Source of the DNA: Pseudomonadota bacterium | GTDB taxonomy: Bacteria > Chloroflexota > UBA5177 | Direction: 5' to 3' | DNA: 64,000 nt | NCBI GenBank assembly: GCA_021324655.1 | Contig: JAJPIP010000073.1 | Coordinates: 1 to 64,000, forward strand | Part shown: positions 59,711 to 64,000 of the stretch, piece by piece | Layout of the letters: every line of letters starts with the position of its first letter | How positions within the stretch are numbered: position 1 is the stretch's first letter | Notes under the pieces: generated by a model | The model's database searches: none | Told to the model about the DNA's origin: nothing | Seen by the model: the letters and a program-made list of their open reading frames with translations, nothing else | Made by a program: the position numbers and the translations under genes

Positions 59711-62569
59711 TCAGCCCCGCCGTGCCTTGACGGCCTCGTCCACCACCTGCGCCAGGTGAACGGCCCGCCGCCCGGTCATCTGTCCGATCTGCTCGCGGCA
59801 GCTGAAGCCGTCGGCGACGATCAGGGTCGAGGGCGGTGCGGATCGGACGGCCGGCAACAGGTGCCGCTCGCCGACGGCAACCGAGATGTCGTAATGGTCC
59901 GCCTCGAAGCCGAAGGAACCGGCCATCCCACAGCACCCCGGGTTGGGCTGCGTGTAGTCGAGGTCAAGAGCACGCAGCACCGTCTCCTCGGCGGCCATCC
60001 CAAAGATTGCCTTGTGATGGCAATGCCCCTGCAAGATGGCCCGGCCGCCAATGGCCGGAACGTCGATCCCCTCCCGGACGAGAAACTCACTAAAGAGGAC
60101 GGTCTGGCCGGCCAGACGGACGGCATCCTTGTGGTCCGGCAGCATCTCGATCAGCTCGTCACGGAAGGTCGCGGCGCAACTTGGCTCGAGAACGATCACC
60201 GGAGTCCCGGCCGCGATGTCTTCCCTCAGAGTGTCGAGAATCGTCAAGAGAGAGGAGCGTGCCTGGTCGAGGAACCCGTAATCGTAGAGTGGCCGTCCGC
60301 AGCAGAGATCGCGCGCCGGAACCTTCACCTGGTATCCCGCCGCCTCGAGGACCTCGACGGCGGCCATCCCAATCTCCGGATTGAAGTAGTTCGTGAAGGT
60401 GTCGGGAAAGAGGACGACCGGTTTCCCGGCCCCGGCGGACCGGCGCTGCGCGATCCATGTGGTGAAGGGACATGATGCGAAGCGAGGGAGGCTGCGATGC
60501 GGCGAGACGCCGGCCGCCACTTTCGTCACGCGCATCGCGCCCGGCAGGTCGAGCAGCGCATTGACGGCAACGGGCAGCCGCGAGGCCAGCCGCGCCCACG
60601 TATGGATGAAGCCCATGGCGTAGCCGGAGCGCGGCCGCGGCCGTCCCTGGTAATAGTGCGACAGAAACTCCGCCTTGTAGGTCGCCACGTCGACGCGCAC
60701 GGGACAGTCGTGCTTGCAGCCCTTGCACGACAGGCAGAGGTCGAGGGCCTCCTTCACCTCCTCGCTGCGCCACAGCCCGCGCACGTCCTTCCCTTCCAGC
60801 ATCTCGAAGAGCAGGTGGGCGCGGCCGCGCGTTGTATGCTTCTCCTCACGGGTGACCTGGAACGACGGGCACATCACCCCGCCGTCGGTCCGGCGGCAGA
60901 TGCCGACACCCACGCAGCGGCGGGTGGCAGCGGCAAACGACCCGCCATCCTGCGGAAAGCGAAAGTGCGTCGTCACGGGGGCCGGGCGATAGTCCGTCCC
61001 TAACCGGAGGTCGGCATCCAGAGCGGCGGGACGTACGATGTTGCCGGGGTTCATGCGGTCATCCGGATCCCAGATCGCTTTGAACTCTCCGAACGCCTGC
61101 ATCAGCGGCGGTGAGAACATCCGTGGCAGCAGCTCTGAGCGTGCCCGCCCGTCCCCGTGCTCGCCGGAGAGGGAACCACCAAACGAGACGCACAGGTCGG
61201 CGGCATCATTCATGAACGCTCTGAACTGAGCGATGCCGGCCCGGGTCATGAGATCGAAGTCGATCCGCATGTGGGTACAGCCCTGGCCGAAGTGTCCGTA
61301 AAAAGTGACGCCCTCGTAGCCGTAGCGGCGCAGGAGGGCACGCATGTCCCGCAGATAGGCGCCGAGTTGATCGGGCGGCACGGCTGAATCTTCCCAGCCC
61401 GGCCAGTATTCCCCCCTCCCCGGCACGAGCGCAGCGGCGCCGAGTGCCGTTTCCCGCATGCGCCACAGCTCCGCCTGGGGCTGGGGATCGGTATACAGGA
61501 CCCGCTTCGGCCCGGACGGCAGACCGCGCATCAGTCGCTCCGCTTTGCTCGCCGCCTCCTCGGGCGTATCGCCGCCGAACTCGGCGAGCAGGAAGCCCTC
61601 ACCATCCGGGAGCAAGGGCGGAGCGTCGGGATCGAGATGCTCGCGGCGCATGTCGGCGACGAGATGCTCGTCGAAGCCCTCCAGCGCAATCGGCCCGTAG
61701 GTCATGATCTCGGGGACGTCGTCGGTGGCGACGTACACGTCGGGATAGCCGAGCACAACCAACGCGCGGTGCGCCGGCCAGGGGACCAGATTGACGGTTG
61801 CCTCGAGGACGGTGACGCACGTTCCCTCTGAGCCGACGAGCGCCCGCGCCACGTTACTGCCCCGCTCGGGGAGAAGATCGGTCAGGTTGTAGCCGCTGAC
61901 GCGCCGCGGAATGTGCGGGTAGCCACGCCGGATCTCATCGGCGTATCGCGTTATGAGGGCATCCAGCCGCCGGAAAATCTCACCGGGGCGGCCGTTACGC
62001 GCCGCCAGATCTGCCATTTCCTCCGGCTCAGCCGGGCCGACCGTCAGCCGCGTGCCGTCGTACAGCAGGACATCCATCTCCTGCACGTTGTCGGAAGTCA
62101 GACCGGCCAGCACGGAGTGAGCGCCGCAGGAGTTATTGCCGATCATGCCACCCAGGGTGCATCGGTCGTGGGTCGCCGGATCCGGACCAAAGGTCAGGCC
62201 GAAGCGATTGGCGGCAGTACGGAGATCGTCAAGGATGACACCCGGCTGCACACGGGCCACGCGGCGGTCGGGATCGATCTCCAGCACCCGATTCAGGTAC
62301 CTGGAGAGATCCAGCACCACGGCGGCGTTGCAACACTGCCCGGCGAGGCTTGTGCCGCACCCGCGGGGCAGAATGGGTACCTGGTGGTCGCGGCAGACGG
62401 CGACCGCCGCCACCACGTCGTCCACATCGAGCGGAACAATCACCCCGATCGGGGAGACGCGGTAGTTGGAGGCATCGGTGGCGTAGAGCGCCCGGGTGCC
62501 GGCGTCGAAGCGCACCTCACCGCGCACGCGGCGTTCCAACTCCTCCACCAGCGTCTCGACCACCACCAT
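59711..62569 (-). CDS. Fused FAD-binding oxidase / Fe-S protein (GlcD-GlcF or YdiJ type)
   Basis: A 952-residue 2-hydroxy-acid dehydrogenase. Residues ~35-215 are a PCMH-type FAD-binding domain (VPILPRGCGTSLAGQ and RCTLGGMIGNNSCGAHS). An FAD-linked oxidase C-terminal domain extends to ~530 with GHFGQGCTHMRIDF and SGEHGDGRARSELL. Then come iron-sulfur ligands CLSCKGCKHDCP (about 640-651) and two CCG repeats (RDLCCGRPLYDYG and NPGCCGMAGSFGFE). In relatives this oxidises D-lactate, glycolate or D-2-hydroxyglutarate. It is divergent from the GH63-type gene with 75 bp between starts. The substrate cannot be fixed. Confidence 0.92.
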   Translation of the reverse strand: MVVVETLVEELERRVRGEVRFDAGTRALYATDASNYRVSPIGVIVPLDVDDVVAAVAVCRDHQVPILPRGCGTSLAGQCCNAAVVLDLSRYLNRVLEIDPDRRVARVQPGVILDDLRTAANRFGLTFGPDPATHDRCTLGGMIGNNSCGAHSVLAGLTSDNVQEMDVLLYDGTRLTVGPAEPEEMADLAARNGRPGEIFRRLDALITRYADEIRRGYPHIPRRVSGYNLTDLLPERGSNVARALVGSEGTCVTVLEATVNLVPWPAHRALVVLGYPDVYVATDDVPEIMTYGPIALEGFDEHLVADMRREHLDPDAPPLLPDGEGFLLAEFGGDTPEEAASKAERLMRGLPSGPKRVLYTDPQPQAELWRMRETALGAAALVPGRGEYWPGWEDSAVPPDQLGAYLRDMRALLRRYGYEGVTFYGHFGQGCTHMRIDFDLMTRAGIAQFRAFMNDAADLCVSFGGSLSGEHGDGRARSELLPRMFSPPLMQAFGEFKAIWDPDDRMNPGNIVRPAALDADLRLGTDYRPAPVTTHFRFPQDGGSFAAATRRCVGVGICRRTDGGVMCPSFQVTREEKHTTRGRAHLLFEMLEGKDVRGLWRSEEVKEALDLCLSCKGCKHDCPVRVDVATYKAEFLSHYYQGRPRPRSGYAMGFIHTWARLASRLPVAVNALLDLPGAMRVTKVAAGVSPHRSLPRFASCPFTTWIAQRRSAGAGKPVVLFPDTFTNYFNPEIGMAAVEVLEAAGYQVKVPARDLCCGRPLYDYGFLDQARSSLLTILDTLREDIAAGTPVIVLEPSCAATFRDELIEMLPDHKDAVRLAGQTVLFSEFLVREGIDVPAIGGRAILQGHCHHKAIFGMAAEETVLRALDLDYTQPNPGCCGMAGSFGFEADHYDISVAVGERHLLPAVRSAPPSTLIVADGFSCREQIGQMTGRRAVHLAQVVDEAVKARRG

Positions 62570-62644
62570 CGCCGCCCTCCCGTCTGTCCGATTCTATCGG
62601 CCTGCAAAGGGTCTCCCTCCGTAGAATGGGCCGGAGGTCGTGCG

Positions 62645-63967
62645 ATGACGGTCGGCGCTGAGATGGAGCAATTGCTGGAGGGCGCGAAGCGAGTCCTCCA
62701 CGGCAATGATCTGGGCGGATGGACGAAGCCGGCGCCCAATCTTTATCCCCACCAGTGGAACTGGGATTCCTGCTTCATCGCCATCGGCCTCTCGCACCTC
62801 GACACCGCCCGTGCCGTCACCGAGATACACTCCCTGCTGCGCGGGCAGTGGGCAAATGGGATGGTTCCGCAGATCGTGTTCAATCCGGCCGGGCAGGGCT
62901 ACTTCCCCGGGCCGGACGTCTGGCAGAGTACGCGCTCGCCGGATGCGCCCCATGACGTCATGACGTCGGGCATCTCCCAGCCGCCCGTCCTCGCCATCGC
63001 CTGCCGCGCCATTTTCGAGAACGCTCCGCCTGAGCACCGTGACGAAGCGCAGCGGTTCCTGGAGTGGGTCTACCCCCGCGTCATGGCGTATCACCGCTGG
63101 CTCTATCGCGAACGCAACCCGGACGGCAACGGGTTGGTCGTCGTGCTGCATCCCTGGGAGGGAGGACTCGACAACTCGCCCGTCTATCTCGATGCCGGGA
63201 GCCGCGTGCACCTGACCTACAAGCCCGTGTATCACCGGGAGGACACGGCGCACGTCTCAGCCCAGTACCGCCCCACCAACAAGGACTACGACCTCTACGT
63301 CTATCTACTGGAACAGATGCGAGCGGACGACTGGGATCAGAGCCGGTACCTCGCCCACGCGCCGCTCCAGGTGCAAGACATTCTCTTCAACGCCATCCTC
63401 TGCCGGGCCGATAGCGACCTGGCTGCCATCGCCGAGATCATCGGCGAGAACCCGTCCGAGGCACAGCGCATGGGCGAGGAAACCCGCGCGGCGATCAACT
63501 CTCAGCTTTGGGACGCGGACAGAGGCATGTACCTGAGCCGTGACCGGGTGGCGGACCGCCTGCTGACGGACGCGACCATCGAGGGCTTCATGGCTCTCTA
63601 CGGGAACGTGGCGCCGGAGGATCGAGTCCGCATCCTGGTCGACGTGCACCTCACCAATCCGCGCCAGTTCTGGCCGGCTTTTCCCGTCCCCACCACCGCG
63701 CTGGATTCCCCCTCGTTCAATCCACAGAACTACTGGCTGGGTCCCGTCTGGGTCAATACCAACTGGATGATCATCCGCGGCCTGGTCGACACGGGGCGGA
63801 CGGACCGGGCAGCGCAGCTCACCGCGGACACGCTGGAGCTGGTCCGCCGCAGCGGATATCGGGAGTACTACAACCCGTACGACGGGGCGGGCTACGGAAC
63901 GGACAACTTCAGCTGGACGGCGGCTCTGACCGTGGATCTGGTCACGGCCGTCAACGCGTCCGGCTAA
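62645..63967 (+). CDS. GH63-type glucosylglycerate/mannosylglycerate hydrolase-like enzyme
   Basis: A 440-residue alpha/alpha-barrel glycosidase. The segments HGNDLGGWTKPAPNLYPHQW, NWDSCFIAIGLSHLDTARAV, WANGMVPQIVFNPAG and GYFPGP closely follow the mycobacterial glucosylglycerate hydrolase layout. Further shared features are HPWEGGLDNSP (aspartate site) and EYYNPYDGAGYGTDNFSWTA near the end. This enzyme type releases glucose and glycerate from the compatible solute glucosylglycerate. The ATG at 62645 has GGAGG 8 nt upstream. The frame is open 244 codons upstream antisense to the oxidase. The stop lies 34 bp before the window edge. Confidence 0.85.
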   Translation: MTVGAEMEQLLEGAKRVLHGNDLGGWTKPAPNLYPHQWNWDSCFIAIGLSHLDTARAVTEIHSLLRGQWANGMVPQIVFNPAGQGYFPGPDVWQSTRSPDAPHDVMTSGISQPPVLAIACRAIFENAPPEHRDEAQRFLEWVYPRVMAYHRWLYRERNPDGNGLVVVLHPWEGGLDNSPVYLDAGSRVHLTYKPVYHREDTAHVSAQYRPTNKDYDLYVYLLEQMRADDWDQSRYLAHAPLQVQDILFNAILCRADSDLAAIAEIIGENPSEAQRMGEETRAAINSQLWDADRGMYLSRDRVADRLLTDATIEGFMALYGNVAPEDRVRILVDVHLTNPRQFWPAFPVPTTALDSPSFNPQNYWLGPVWVNTNWMIIRGLVDTGRTDRAAQLTADTLELVRRSGYREYYNPYDGAGYGTDNFSWTAALTVDLVTAVNASG

Positions 63968-64000
63968 GCCACATCCAGGCCGACGTAGCTGGGCTCGCGG

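Noticed and set aside
61913-62644. In-frame extension upstream of the GH63-type gene
   Set aside because: It is antisense to the FAD oxidase gene. Homology and a good ribosome site begin at 62645.

Overview
The window is a GC-rich bacterial chromosome segment carrying many single-copy housekeeping genes. It holds dnaG, rsfS, mutS2, pheS-pheT behind a T-box leader, infC-rpmI-rplT, tig-clpP-clpX, and an fhaA-fhaB-rodA-pbpA wall cluster. This mix of Firmicutes-like traits (T-box, MutS2 with an Smr domain) and Actinobacteria-like traits (paired FHA genes before a SEDS/PBP pair), with no phage or plasmid genes, points to Chloroflexota or a nearby Terrabacteria lineage such as Dormibacterota. The placement is inferred from gene content, not from a tree.

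Layout. 1-6 kb: a partial sugar hydrolase, then a leftward folB-lysC-asd-thrC-thrB run for folate and threonine synthesis. 6-9 kb: dnaG, an unknown gene, rsfS and a tiny membrane protein. 9-15.3 kb: leftward mutS2, pheT and pheS, the last behind a promoter, T-box and intrinsic terminator. 15.3-18 kb: an ECF sigma factor, its probable membrane partner and a secreted protein with overlapping ends, then a SpoU methyltransferase. 18-19.3 kb: leftward infC-rpmI-rplT; infC appears to start at AUC. 19.4-23 kb: two divergent tRNA-Leu genes and rightward tig-clpP-clpX. 23-30.6 kb: transporters, DedA, CsbD, a Na+/H+ antiporter, a rhodanese with an in-frame TGA, and a secreted phosphodiesterase. 30.4-40.9 kb: a MarR remnant, dinB, the wall cluster, an M29 aminopeptidase, a ferritin-like/VIT1 fusion, a long palindrome, and an AI-2E-type and an M50 membrane protein. 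41-46.4 kb: MarR, two beta-oxidation enzymes, CinA and small membrane or secreted proteins. 46.4-55.2 kb: a 1225-residue cyclase/ATPase/TPR protein, a 1361-residue secreted metalloprotease with a structured leader, and a lone cNMP-binding protein. 55.2-64 kb: LutC and a fused LutB-LutA, DUF1003, a GH5-like enzyme, a fused FAD/FeS oxidase, and a GH63 glucosylglycerate-hydrolase-like enzyme.

The strongest candidate for something new is the rhodanese-like gene at 27713-28093. Its reading frame is interrupted by one TGA exactly where relatives carry the second Cys of a C-x-C active-site loop. The frame then continues through the rest of the domain to a stop that overlaps the next gene's ATG. A stem-loop with a G at the first loop position follows the TGA at the right distance for a bacterial SECIS element. 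This looks like a selenocysteine rhodanese; a recent nonsense mutation is the main alternative. Other items worth a second look are the 5' leader of the metalloprotease gene (mutually exclusive pairings plus a terminator), the AUC start and 5' hairpin of infC, a three-gene neighbourhood that could link cyclic nucleotides to secretion, and the 24-bp palindrome at 38.4 kb.
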